64,000 nt of DNA from an uncultured Maribacter sp. (GTDB lineage Bacteria; Bacteroidota; Bacteroidia; Flavobacteriales; Flavobacteriaceae): contig NZ_CANMDU010000001.1 of assembly GCF_947496775.1 (NCBI RefSeq), forward strand, positions 124,001 through 188,000, read 5' to 3'. The notes under the pieces are model-generated. The model made no database searches. It was not told the origin of the DNA and worked only from the letters and a program-made list of their open reading frames with translations. A program made the position numbers and the translations under genes. This document shows positions 54,388 through 62,798 of this stretch, piece by piece; positions within the stretch are counted from its first letter, which is position 1, and each line of letters starts with the position of its first letter.

Positions 54388-56109
54388 ATGTTTGAGATTT
54401 CAGATTTAAAATCAAAAAAGCTTCCTGAGCTTCAGGAAATTGCAAAAGGATTAAATGTTCCTAAATACAAGACACAAAAAAAATTAGATTTGGTATACCA
54501 AATCTTGGATGTACAAGCCGCTAATCCTAAAGCTGCTGCAGAAGTTATTAAAACAGAGCCAAAAGGTAAAGCTAATATCAAAGCTGCGCCTGCTCCTAAA
54601 GTACAAGCTGAAAAAGTTGCAGAAACTTCTGCTGCCAAGCCAGCCCCAAGAAAACCAAGACCAAAAATCACAAGAAAAATAGCGGAACCTGCTAAAGATG
54701 TAAAGACAGAAGCAAAAGCAACCGTCCCAACACCTAGAAAAGATGTATCTGAAACAACTAATGCTCCTAAAGTAGCAGAAGCTACCAAAACCGAAATTAC
54801 AGAAGAAAAAAGGCCTAGACCTAGACCTAGACCAGCACAAAACCAGAATAACGGTAGCGATAAAAAAGATTTTCACAAAAAAACACCGCAGCACAAAAAT
54901 CAAAATACACCAAGACCTCGTCCTGGAAAACAGGAAAAGAATAATAATTTTGATAAAGACTTAAAAAATAGGTATAAAGAGCCTGAATTTGAGTTCGATA
55001 GTATTATTGCTAGTGAAGGAGTTTTAGATATAATGCAAGATGGCTATGGCTTTCTTCGTTCATCGGACTACAACTATTTATCCTCACCGGATGATATTTA
55101 TGTGTCTCAATCGCAAATTCGTTTATTTGGCTTAAAAACAGGAGATACAGTTCTTGGTAATGTAAGACCTCCTAAAGAAGGTGAAAAATATTTCCCTTTA
55201 ATAAAGGTTAATAAAATTAATGGTATAGACCCTCAAATCGTAAGAGATCGTGTTTCATTCGAGCATTTAACTCCGTTATTTCCGCAGGAAAAATTTAGAT
55301 TAGCAGAACGTCAAAGCTCTATATCTACACGTATTATAGATTTATTTTCTCCGATTGGTAAAGGACAAAGAGGTATGATTGTTTCCCAGCCCAAAACTGG
55401 TAAAACTATGCTTCTTAAAGATATAGCGAATGGCATTGCTGCAAACCACCCTGAAGTATATCAAATTATATTGTTAATAGATGAACGTCCTGAGGAAGTT
55501 ACTGATATGCAACGTAATGTTAAAGGAGAAGTTGTTGCTTCTACTTTCGACAAAGAACCTTCTGAACATGTTCGTATAGCTAATATAGTATTAGAAAAAG
55601 CGAAACGTTTAGTAGAATGCGGTCATGATGTTGTAATCTTATTAGACTCTATAACCCGTTTAGCTAGAGCATATAATACCGTACAACCTGCTTCTGGTAA
55701 AGTATTAAGTGGTGGTGTAGATGCTAATGCATTAAACAAACCAAAACGTTTCTTTGGTGCTGCACGTAACATTGAAAATGGCGGCTCTCTTTCCATAATT
55801 GCTACAGCTCTTACAGAAACGGGCTCTAAAATGGACGAAGTGATATTTGAAGAATTTAAAGGTACTGGTAACATGGAATTACAATTAGACCGTAAAATAT
55901 CTAATCGAAGAATATTCCCTGCTATTGACCTAACCTCTTCAAGCACAAGAAGAGATGATTTGCTATTAGATAAAGACACAATACAGCGTATGTGGATCAT
56001 GCGTAAATATCTTGCTGATATGAACCCTGTAGAAGCTATGGAATTTATTGAACAACGCTTTAAGCAAACTAAAAACAATGAAGAGTTTTTGATGACTATG
56101 AATCAATAA
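54388..56109 (+). CDS. rho: transcription termination factor Rho
   Basis: A 573-residue RNA-dependent ATPase/helicase that ends transcripts. Rho_N (about 1-40, [16 protein letters not shown]) is followed by a low-complexity linker of some 150 residues rich in Lys, Ala, Pro, Arg and Thr (about 50-195), not found in E. coli Rho. The RNA-binding cold-shock domain (about 205-275, [16 protein letters not shown]) and the ATPase follow, with Walker A SQPKTGKT near residue 333 and [11 protein letters not shown]. Motif order is otherwise normal. A terminator follows at 56130. Confidence 0.97.
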   Translation: MFEISDLKSKKLPELQEIAKGLNVPKYKTQKKLDLVYQILDVQAANPKAAAEVIKTEPKGKANIKAAPAPKVQAEKVAETSAAKPAPRKPRPKITRKIAEPAKDVKTEAKATVPTPRKDVSETTNAPKVAEATKTEITEEKRPRPRPRPAQNQNNGSDKKDFHKKTPQHKNQNTPRPRPGKQEKNNNFDKDLKNRYKEPEFEFDSIIASEGVLDIMQDGYGFLRSSDYNYLSSPDDIYVSQSQIRLFGLKTGDTVLGNVRPPKEGEKYFPLIKVNKINGIDPQIVRDRVSFEHLTPLFPQEKFRLAERQSSISTRIIDLFSPIGKGQRGMIVSQPKTGKTMLLKDIANGIAANHPEVYQIILLIDERPEEVTDMQRNVKGEVVASTFDKEPSEHVRIANIVLEKAKRLVECGHDVVILLDSITRLARAYNTVQPASGKVLSGGVDANALNKPKRFFGAARNIENGGSLSIIATALTETGSKMDEVIFEEFKGTGNMELQLDRKISNRRIFPAIDLTSSSTRRDDLLLDKDTIQRMWIMRKYLADMNPVEAMEFIEQRFKQTKNNEEFLMTMNQ

Positions 56110-56129
56110 ACCTTAATAAAATAAATACC

Positions 56130-56162
56130 AAAGCCCAATAATTACCCTATTGGGCTTTTTTA
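56130..56162 (+). terminator. terminator of rho
   Basis: An 11-bp stem AAAGCCCAATA/TATTGGGCTTT (56130-56140 with 56148-56158), 7-base loop and T-tail. Confidence 0.88.
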
Positions 56163-56303
56163 TTCCTTACCTAGGTCTTACTTTATGCAGAAAGACCTTG
56201 TATTACAGAAGATTAAATCCTTTTTAATATCTTTAACCAGCAAAGAGAAATATCCCCCATTTTTCTGAAGTAGTATTATTAATGCCTAAATACACTTAAG
56301 ACT

Positions 56304-56966
56304 ATGGTTATTATTATCCAAAAATTACTGACTTTCGTTTTACTCTTAATTTTGTTTACTTTTTTCGGCAGCTGTCAAGAAGAAATTAAAAAAAATGACA
56401 TAGTTGCTCCCAAACAAATTATTCCCATAACTGAAGCTCAAAATATGTATACTAATTATACTGAGCGGAGATTGCCTTTAATTAAAAAATACGAAGATTC
56501 TATAAACAGAAACTCTGGCATTGAAAAAGAGTTCGACGTTGCAAGATTTGTTTCTTACGACTACCAAACTATAAAACAATATCTTGCCTTTATTGAAAAT
56601 GAAGCAGAAAAAGCAAATGTAGATATATCAACTCTACGTTTTTACTTTTCTAATTATCCAGATAAGCCGTTTTTTGAAAATAAAGATTCTGTTTTACACC
56701 CTAGGCAAAATTCAATTATACTCTCGCCCACTATTAAAAAAGAAAATAGAGATTATTTATTTTACATTGGTGGTAGTGAATCACAACCACAACCAATATT
56801 ACTTTTAGATAATTTTGAAGAAATTAGAGGACTGGGTTTAAGCAAAACTCATTTAAAATCACATGCCTCATTAGTTCCTAATTTCGTAAAACCCAACCCT
56901 ATATTTGCAAGTAAAAGTTTAACCATGAATAGAGGTGGTAGCGCACCTCCACCACAACACCAATAG
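56304..56966 (+). CDS. lipoprotein of unknown function
   Basis: A 220-residue lipoprotein (FFGSC, Cys24). The mature part is helical at first (EAQNMYTNYTERRLPLIKKYEDS) with a later FYFSNYPD and a Gly/Pro-rich, His-ending tail (GGSAPPPQHQ). No family was recognised. It is 23 bases before the seven-helix membrane gene, and the two probably form one unit. Confidence 0.7.
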   Translation: MVIIIQKLLTFVLLLILFTFFGSCQEEIKKNDIVAPKQIIPITEAQNMYTNYTERRLPLIKKYEDSINRNSGIEKEFDVARFVSYDYQTIKQYLAFIENEAEKANVDISTLRFYFSNYPDKPFFENKDSVLHPRQNSIILSPTIKKENRDYLFYIGGSESQPQPILLLDNFEEIRGLGLSKTHLKSHASLVPNFVKPNPIFASKSLTMNRGGSAPPPQHQ

Positions 56967-56989
56967 AACCAAAACTGTAAATCGATTTA

Positions 56990-57685
56990 ATGGAAATTAC
57001 ATATAATGAAATTCTTGAGAATATTTTCGTCCCTCTCTACGGCATTTCGTTATTACTATCTATTGTTTACTATAAAAAATATTTTGAATCCACCTTAAGA
57101 TATCTGCCTATTATAATAGGATACACTTTCGCTAATGAAATTCTTGGAATCTTAATTAAGAATAAAGAAACATTTCAAATTGTGTATTCAGAAGGAAACA
57201 AGATTAATAATAATATTATTTTTAATATTTGGGAAATCATCTTTTTTCTTTACTTTTTCAATATTTTTTGGAAAGCCTTAGAAAAAACTAGATATAAAAA
57301 AATAATAAAATACGGAGCTGGATTATACATTATAACCTCTTTTATAAACCCCTTTATTCAAAGTTTCGTTTTATATCCTCAGGCCTACGCTTTAACAATT
57401 GCATCAATAGTACTAATATTATCTACTATTTTTTATTTTATAGAACTAAAACAAAACAGACAATCTACTCCTATTACAAACGATTTACTATTCTGGATTA
57501 GCATAGGACTATTTGTATTTCATCTTTTTTATCCTTTTATTATGGGTCTCATCTGCTACAAATACGACATTTTTATTAAATGGAATATTAGACCATTACA
57601 CTTATCACTAATAGTTTTTATGTACAGCTGTTTTATCATTGGCTTTTTTCGAATGAGGTATATTAAGCCCATTTCAAAAAATTAA
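56990..57685 (+). CDS. seven-helix membrane protein of unknown function
   Basis: A 231-residue integral membrane protein with about seven hydrophobic helices (for example residues 13-28, 38-53, 78-95, 107-125, 130-150, 163-183 and 200-220). Its length and helix count resemble the sensor modules that some histidine kinases carry, but no kinase part is attached. It follows a lipoprotein gene by 23 bases and probably shares its transcript and process. The function is unknown. Confidence 0.7.
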   Translation: MEITYNEILENIFVPLYGISLLLSIVYYKKYFESTLRYLPIIIGYTFANEILGILIKNKETFQIVYSEGNKINNNIIFNIWEIIFFLYFFNIFWKALEKTRYKKIIKYGAGLYIITSFINPFIQSFVLYPQAYALTIASIVLILSTIFYFIELKQNRQSTPITNDLLFWISIGLFVFHLFYPFIMGLICYKYDIFIKWNIRPLHLSLIVFMYSCFIIGFFRMRYIKPISKN

Positions 57686-57690
57686 GTACA

Positions 57691-57722
57691 AAAAAAGCTC
57701 CCTCATTTATATAAGGGAGCTT
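57691..57722. terminator. bidirectional terminator between the membrane-protein gene and rpsT
   Basis: A 9-bp stem AAGCTCCCT/AGGGAGCTT (57695-57703 with 57714-57722). On the minus strand it is followed by a T-tract, so it chiefly ends rpsT transcription; on the plus strand the tail (CTATAGTTTTG) is weaker. Confidence 0.75.
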
Positions 57723-57746
57723 CTATAGTTTTGTAAAGAGTATAGC

Positions 57747-57998
57747 TTATAGAGCAGCTACTTGTTTTGCTAATTTGCTTTTTAAATTAGCCGCTTTATT
57801 AGAATGAATAATATTACGTTTAGCTAAACGATCAATCATACTAACAACTGTAGGAAAAAGTGCTTCTGCATCTTTCTTATTTTCCTCAGAACGTAACTTA
57901 CGTAACGCATTACGCATTGTTTTATGCTGATACCTGTTACGTAAGCGTACTGCTTCGTTTCTTCTAATTCTCTTTAATGCTGACTTGTGATTTGCCAT
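57747..57998 (-). CDS. rpsT: 30S ribosomal protein S20
   Basis: An 83-residue basic helical protein, the small-subunit protein S20, with the family opening [21 protein letters not shown] and end [16 protein letters not shown] small dyad GGGAT-ATT-ATCCC lies in its leader near 58026-58038. It follows two tRNA-Glu genes. Confidence 0.97.
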   Translation of the reverse strand: MANHKSALKRIRRNEAVRLRNRYQHKTMRNALRKLRSEENKKDAEALFPTVVSMIDRLAKRNIIHSNKAANLKSKLAKQVAAL

Positions 57999-58045
57999 CT
58001 TTTCTTTATTATTATGTTTTTGTTAGGGATATTATCCCAATTTTG

Positions 58046-58117
58046 TAGTCCGTAGGGGAATCGAACCCCTGTTACCAGGATGAAAACCTGGCGTCCTAAC
58101 CCCTAGACGAACGGACC
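58046..58117 (-). tRNA. tRNA-Glu (UUC), copy closer to rpsT
   Basis: A 72-base cloverleaf on the minus strand beginning GGTCCGTTCGTCTAGGGG. The anticodon loop TTTTCAT has a TTC anticodon, the T-arm reads GGGGTTCGATTCCCC, and the acceptor stem GGTCCGT/ACGGACT closes with one G-T pair. The CCA end is not encoded. Confidence 0.97.
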
Positions 58118-58156
58118 GTTAAGACATTTCAAATTCAATATTTCAGAATTCATTTG

Positions 58157-58228
58157 TAGTCCGTAGGGGAATCGAACCCCTGTTACCAGGATGAAAACCT
58201 GGCGTCCTAACCCCTAGACGAACGGACC
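58157..58228 (-). tRNA. tRNA-Glu (UUC), second identical copy
   Basis: Identical in sequence to the tRNA 39 bases to its left, with the same TTC anticodon and no encoded CCA. The pair is a recent tandem duplication or is kept alike by gene conversion. It lies between proS and rpsT on the same strand. Confidence 0.97.
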
Positions 58229-58304
58229 ATACATTGTGTAAATGCGGATGCAAAAATACAATTATTTTTCACTATCGCAACACCTGTACTTATTTTTTTT
58301 TAAA

Positions 58305-59780
58305 TTAATATGCTTTTGCAAACAACACCCTTCTTTTAGAGGGCTTCCCAGAGATCATATCTACTCCATTTTCTTCTTTTACATCGATAGGAATACATCT
58401 TATGGTTGCTTTTGTTTCTTCTTTTATTTTATCTTCCGTTTCTATAGTTCCATCCCAATGGACAGAAACAAACCCTCCTTTGCCATTTATTACTTCTTTA
58501 AACTCTTCATAAGTATCTACTTCTGTAATATGACTTTCTCTATGAGACAATGCTTTTGCATGAATATTACGTTGAATATCCTCCATTAAAAATTCAATCT
58601 TTGAAATAACGTCTTCCGCAGGAACTGTAACCTTTTCTAAAGTATCTCTCCTTGCTACTTCATAAGTTCCATTTTCTAAATCTCGTTGTCCAATAGCAAT
58701 TCTTACAGGTACGCCTTTTAACTCGTACTCATTAAACTTAAATCCAGGTTTATGAGTATCTCTATTATCATACTTTACCGTAATACCTTTTGCTCTAAGC
58801 TCTTTTACTAACGGATTTATCTTTTCCGAAATGGCATCTAACTGATCCAACCCTTTATAAATTGGAACTATTACCACCTGTATCGGAGCCAACATTGGAG
58901 GTAAAACCAAACCATTATCATCACTATGAGTCATAATTAATGCCCCCATCAATCGAGTTGAGACGCCCCATGAAGTCGCCCAAACATGCTCTTTCTTCCC
59001 CTCTTTATTCGCAAATTTAACATCAAAAGCTTTGGCAAAATTCTGCCCTAAGAAATGTGAAGTCCCCGCCTGCAAAGCTTTTCCATCTTGCATTAAAGCT
59101 TCTATACAATATGTTTCTACTGCCCCTGCAAAACGTTCGCTTTCTGTTTTTAAACCCTTAATCACCGGCATAGCCATATGGTTTTCCGCAAAATCTGCAT
59201 AAACATGCATCATTTGTTCCGCTTCTTCAATAGCCTCTCTTTCCGTAGCATGAGCTGTATGCCCTTCTTGCCATAAAAATTCTGCTGTCCTAAGAAAAAG
59301 ACGGGTGCGCATTTCCCAACGCACCACGTTTGCCCATTGATTAATAAGCAATGGTAAGTCTCGGTAAGACTGAATCCATTTGCGATACGTATCCCAAATA
59401 ATAGTTTCTGAAGTTGGCCTTACAATTAATTCTTCTTCTAATTTAGCATCTGGATCCACAATTACTCCAGAGCCATCCTCCGCGTTTTTTAACCTATAAT
59501 GTGTAACAACTGCACATTCTTTAGCAAAGCCTTCTACATGACTGGCTTCTTTACTTAAATAAGATTTAGGTATAAAAAGAGGGAAATAGGCATTCTCATG
59601 ACCCGTTTCCTTAAACTTTTTATCTAATGCTGCCTGCATTTTTTCCCATATAGCATAGCCATAAGGCTTAATAACCATACAACCACGAACCCCTGAATTT
59701 TCAGCTAAATCCGCTTTTACTACAAGTTCATTATACCATTTAGAATAATCCTCGCTTCTCTTCGTTAATTTTTTACCCAT
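58305..59780 (-). CDS. proS: prolyl-tRNA synthetase (archaeal/eukaryal-like, type 3)
   Basis: A 491-residue class II aminoacyl-tRNA synthetase that charges tRNA-Pro. The start [35 protein letters not shown], with VRPTSE as motif 2 region and [14 protein letters not shown], marks the type found in archaea, eukaryotes and many Bacteroidetes, without the bacterial editing insertion. The anticodon-binding domain begins near residue 290. It lies upstream of the two tRNA-Glu genes on the same strand. Confidence 0.96.
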   Translation of the reverse strand: MGKKLTKRSEDYSKWYNELVVKADLAENSGVRGCMVIKPYGYAIWEKMQAALDKKFKETGHENAYFPLFIPKSYLSKEASHVEGFAKECAVVTHYRLKNAEDGSGVIVDPDAKLEEELIVRPTSETIIWDTYRKWIQSYRDLPLLINQWANVVRWEMRTRLFLRTAEFLWQEGHTAHATEREAIEEAEQMMHVYADFAENHMAMPVIKGLKTESERFAGAVETYCIEALMQDGKALQAGTSHFLGQNFAKAFDVKFANKEGKKEHVWATSWGVSTRLMGALIMTHSDDNGLVLPPMLAPIQVVIVPIYKGLDQLDAISEKINPLVKELRAKGITVKYDNRDTHKPGFKFNEYELKGVPVRIAIGQRDLENGTYEVARRDTLEKVTVPAEDVISKIEFLMEDIQRNIHAKALSHRESHITEVDTYEEFKEVINGKGGFVSVHWDGTIETEDKIKEETKATIRCIPIDVKEENGVDMISGKPSKRRVLFAKAY

Positions 59781-59875
59781 TATATGTAGTTTGGCACAAA
59801 ACTTGTGTTTATGTTATCGAAATAATTCGGTAAAACTAATTATTTTTACTATGTTCAACAATTAATTTTACAACG

Positions 59876-61198
59876 ATGATACATTCTCTACCCCTTTCTC
59901 GACTAAGTGCAGCGTTTTCATTAGCGATTTTAGGCATTTTTACTATTTCTTGTGGATCCTACCAACAGGCGTCCTACTATGATAATGACGGTATTTATTC
60001 TGAAGATAGCACTCCTGTTGCTGTAGCAGAACAAAGACAAAGGCAGCCTATAAAAACTCAGAAAAAAAATAATACCTATACTGATTATTTTGGTCAAAAA
60101 GCTAATCAATATGATGAAATACTAGACAATGAGATTTTTACTGATGTAGATTCTTATACAAGTCAAGTAGAAAATGACACTATTCAAGATAGCCAATTAA
60201 CCGATTATTATACTTCTGATAATGATTATGAAGGATACGGTAATTGGGGAGAAAACGTATCTAATGTTAATATTACTTTCCATGATAATGGATGGAATAA
60301 CTATGGTTGGGGTGGCTATGGTTGGAACAACTTTGGTTGGGGTGGTTACGGATGGAACAACTTCGGATGGGGTGGTTACAATTCTTGGGGATGGAATAAT
60401 TATGGCTGGAGAGGCTACAACCCATGGGGATGGGGAGGTAACTTCTATGGTTTTGGCGGAGGATTTTATAATGCTTGGTGCCCTCCTTACGGATATGGAT
60501 TCAACAATTATTACGGATATAATAGGTTCAATAGATACCCATACAACACCAGATATACTAGCCGAAATTATGCTTACAACAATGCAAGAAGAGGTTATTA
60601 CAATAGGAATGGCTCTGCTAATAGCCGATCTAGTGTAGCATTAAGAGGTAGATCCAATGCAAACGCAAGAGGAACTTCACCTAGATATAGAAGCACAAAC
60701 TCACGTTCTTCAATGAACAGAAATAGCACAATTTCTCGTAGTTCTAAAGCTTACAGAGGCAATACCGCTACAAGAAGATCTGTTGGAGTAGATCAAAATA
60801 GAAGCTATAGAACGAGCAGAAGTACTAGAGCCACTCCAAGATATAATAGCTCTTCTAGAACAAGCCAAACATACAGAAGCAACAGTCCAAGAACTAGTAC
60901 ATATCGAAGTGGGAGTACTACTTCTGGAAGTACACGAACAGCTCCAAGAACATCTGCCTACCGCAGTCCATCTAGTAGAACAAGTAGCTCTAGAACAAAT
61001 CAATCATACAGAAGCTCTTCTCCCCGTAGAAGTTCTTATAGTTCAGGCAGTAGAAGCAGCTCTTCTAGTAGAAGTTCTAGCTCCGCAAGAAGTAGTTCTT
61101 CTAGTAGCAGAAGTAGTTACAGCTCAGGGAGAAGCTCTCGAAGTAGCAGTTCTGGAAGATCATCTGGCGGTAGCGGTCGTAGCAGCAGAAGGCAATAA
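59876..61198 (+). CDS. low-complexity lipoprotein: Trp/Gly/Asn repeats and Ser/Arg-rich tail
   Basis: A 440-residue lipoprotein (FTISC, Cys26) of an odd build. Residues about 30-130 are acidic (YDNDGIYSED, DYYTSDND). Residues 138-215 are imperfect tandem repeats such as GWGGYGWNNFG, visible at the DNA level over about 60290-60440. Residues 240-440 are almost only Ser, Arg, Thr, Asn and Tyr, strongly basic (RSSSSSRSSS). It is co-directional with the OmpP1/FadL gene 45 bases later. It may coat the outer membrane or bind acidic polymers; no family is known to me. Confidence 0.8.
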   Translation: MIHSLPLSRLSAAFSLAILGIFTISCGSYQQASYYDNDGIYSEDSTPVAVAEQRQRQPIKTQKKNNTYTDYFGQKANQYDEILDNEIFTDVDSYTSQVENDTIQDSQLTDYYTSDNDYEGYGNWGENVSNVNITFHDNGWNNYGWGGYGWNNFGWGGYGWNNFGWGGYNSWGWNNYGWRGYNPWGWGGNFYGFGGGFYNAWCPPYGYGFNNYYGYNRFNRYPYNTRYTSRNYAYNNARRGYYNRNGSANSRSSVALRGRSNANARGTSPRYRSTNSRSSMNRNSTISRSSKAYRGNTATRRSVGVDQNRSYRTSRSTRATPRYNSSSRTSQTYRSNSPRTSTYRSGSTTSGSTRTAPRTSAYRSPSSRTSSSRTNQSYRSSSPRRSSYSSGSRSSSSSRSSSSARSSSSSSRSSYSSGRSSRSSSSGRSSGGSGRSSRRQ

Positions 61199-61243
61199 CA
61201 CCTAGCCCAAAATCTATATTTTATTATAATAAATACTTTTAAA

Positions 61244-62746
61244 ATGAAAAAAATAGTAACTTTCATAATACTATTGGCATGCACAACTATCAATGCTCAA
61301 AACAGTACAGATGTACTTCGATATAGTTTAGACAACACTCAAGGAACTGCTCGTTTTCAATCTATGAGTGGTGCCTTTGGAGCTCTAGGGGGAGATTTAT
61401 CTGCTTTAAATGTAAACCCTGCAGGATCAGCTGTATTTAACAATAGCTTATTTACAGTTTCTGGTACGGCTTATGATAGAAATAACTCATCTAGCTATAA
61501 CAACACTAGAAACAAAACAGAAGAAAATTACATAAATATTAACCAAGCAGGTGGGGTTTTTATTCTTAAAAGCTCCGGAAACTCTAACTGGAAAAAAATA
61601 GCTCTAGCTATTAATTATGATGTTGTTAGTAATTTTGATAACGAAATTCTCACTTCAGGAACTAGCCAACAAGGGATTGATAATTATTTTTTAAACTTTG
61701 CTCAAGGTGTAACTTTGGGATCTATAAGTAGACAGCAAGGAGAGTTTTTAGAGGATGCTTATTTAGATATCGGGGCCAACCAAGGATTCTCTGACCAACA
61801 AGCTTTTCTAGGGTATTATGGGGGAGTTATTGACCCTATAGACGAAATAGATGATAATACTCAATACATAAGAACAGCCGAATACAACAGTATAAACCAA
61901 GCATTATTAAAAAACACCTCTGGTTATAACAGTAAACTAACTTTAAACATAGCCTCTCAATACCAAAACAATTTATACTTTGGCGCTTCTTTAAATTTTC
62001 ATAATGTTTTTTATCAAGAATATAAAGAATTTACTGAGACTGGATATAATTCCGATTCCCCTATTCAACGAACTATTTTTGACAATTCTTTAAGAACAGA
62101 AGGAAATGGGGTATCTTTAAATATTGGAGCTATTGCTAAATTAAATAAAAATGTACGTATTGGCGGTAGTTATCAATCTCCTACTTGGTATAGGTTGGAT
62201 GATGAATTTTCACAACGAATAGACTCTGACCTAGGGGATGAAAATATTAACTTTATAAATTTTAATGTTGTTAATTTATTCGACACTTACACCATTAAAA
62301 CACCAAGCAAACTTACCGGTAGTTTAGCTCTTATTTTTGGTAAGGACGGTTTATTAAGTTTTGATTACGTTTACCAAGACATGTCTAAAGGAGAGTTAAG
62401 ACCAACGACGGATAGCAGTTTTTCTATTGAAAATGATAACATTCGTAATAATCTAAATGCCGTTTCTACTTTGAAAATTGGTGGAGAGTATAGAATTTCA
62501 AGAGTAAGCCTAAGAGCAGGTTATCGTCACCAACAAAGTCCATATGCGGATAATAATTTAATTGGGGATTTAACCAGCTACTCTGCGGGAATTGGATACA
62601 ACTTTGGAGGGAGTCGTTTAGATTTTTCCTTAAACCAAACCGAACAGGATTCTAGCGAACGTTTATTTAGTACTGGCATAACTACACCTACAATGATAAA
62701 CAGAATAAATACCAATGCTACTTTAAGTTACACTCTTAACTTTTAA
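61244..62746 (+). CDS. OmpP1/FadL-family outer-membrane transporter
   Basis: A 500-residue outer-membrane beta-barrel with a signal peptide (cleavage after NAQ, residue 19). The mature N-terminus DVLRYSLDNTQGTARFQSMSGAFGALGGDLSALNVNPAGSAVF is the family hallmark, and the chain ends in the aromatic SYTLNF. Related proteins import hydrophobic molecules such as long-chain fatty acids. The gene follows the Trp/Gly-rich lipoprotein gene, perhaps in one operon, and a terminator lies 19 bases after its stop. Confidence 0.92.
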   Translation: MKKIVTFIILLACTTINAQNSTDVLRYSLDNTQGTARFQSMSGAFGALGGDLSALNVNPAGSAVFNNSLFTVSGTAYDRNNSSSYNNTRNKTEENYININQAGGVFILKSSGNSNWKKIALAINYDVVSNFDNEILTSGTSQQGIDNYFLNFAQGVTLGSISRQQGEFLEDAYLDIGANQGFSDQQAFLGYYGGVIDPIDEIDDNTQYIRTAEYNSINQALLKNTSGYNSKLTLNIASQYQNNLYFGASLNFHNVFYQEYKEFTETGYNSDSPIQRTIFDNSLRTEGNGVSLNIGAIAKLNKNVRIGGSYQSPTWYRLDDEFSQRIDSDLGDENINFINFNVVNLFDTYTIKTPSKLTGSLALIFGKDGLLSFDYVYQDMSKGELRPTTDSSFSIENDNIRNNLNAVSTLKIGGEYRISRVSLRAGYRHQQSPYADNNLIGDLTSYSAGIGYNFGGSRLDFSLNQTEQDSSERLFSTGITTPTMINRINTNATLSYTLNF

Positions 62747-62764
62747 AGAAAAATGAAAATATGT

Positions 62765-62798
62765 AAAAAAAGCGCTTTTATCTAAAAGCGCTTTTTTT
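62765..62798. terminator. bidirectional terminator between convergent genes
   Basis: A near-perfect 16-bp palindrome of an A-tract, GCGCTTTTA, TAAAAGCGC and a T-tract (62765-62780 with 62783-62798). Both strands carry a T-run. Its right end abuts the stop of the minus-strand surface-protein gene at 62797. Confidence 0.85.

Noticed and set aside
54432-54903. Antisense frames opposite the rho linker
   Set aside because: They mirror the Lys/Ala/Pro-rich repeats of rho and show no signals of their own.
60222-61205. Long open frames in other phases of the Trp/Gly and Ser/Arg-rich gene
   Set aside because: They are by-products of the low-complexity repeats; only the main frame has a lipoprotein signal and a sensible start.
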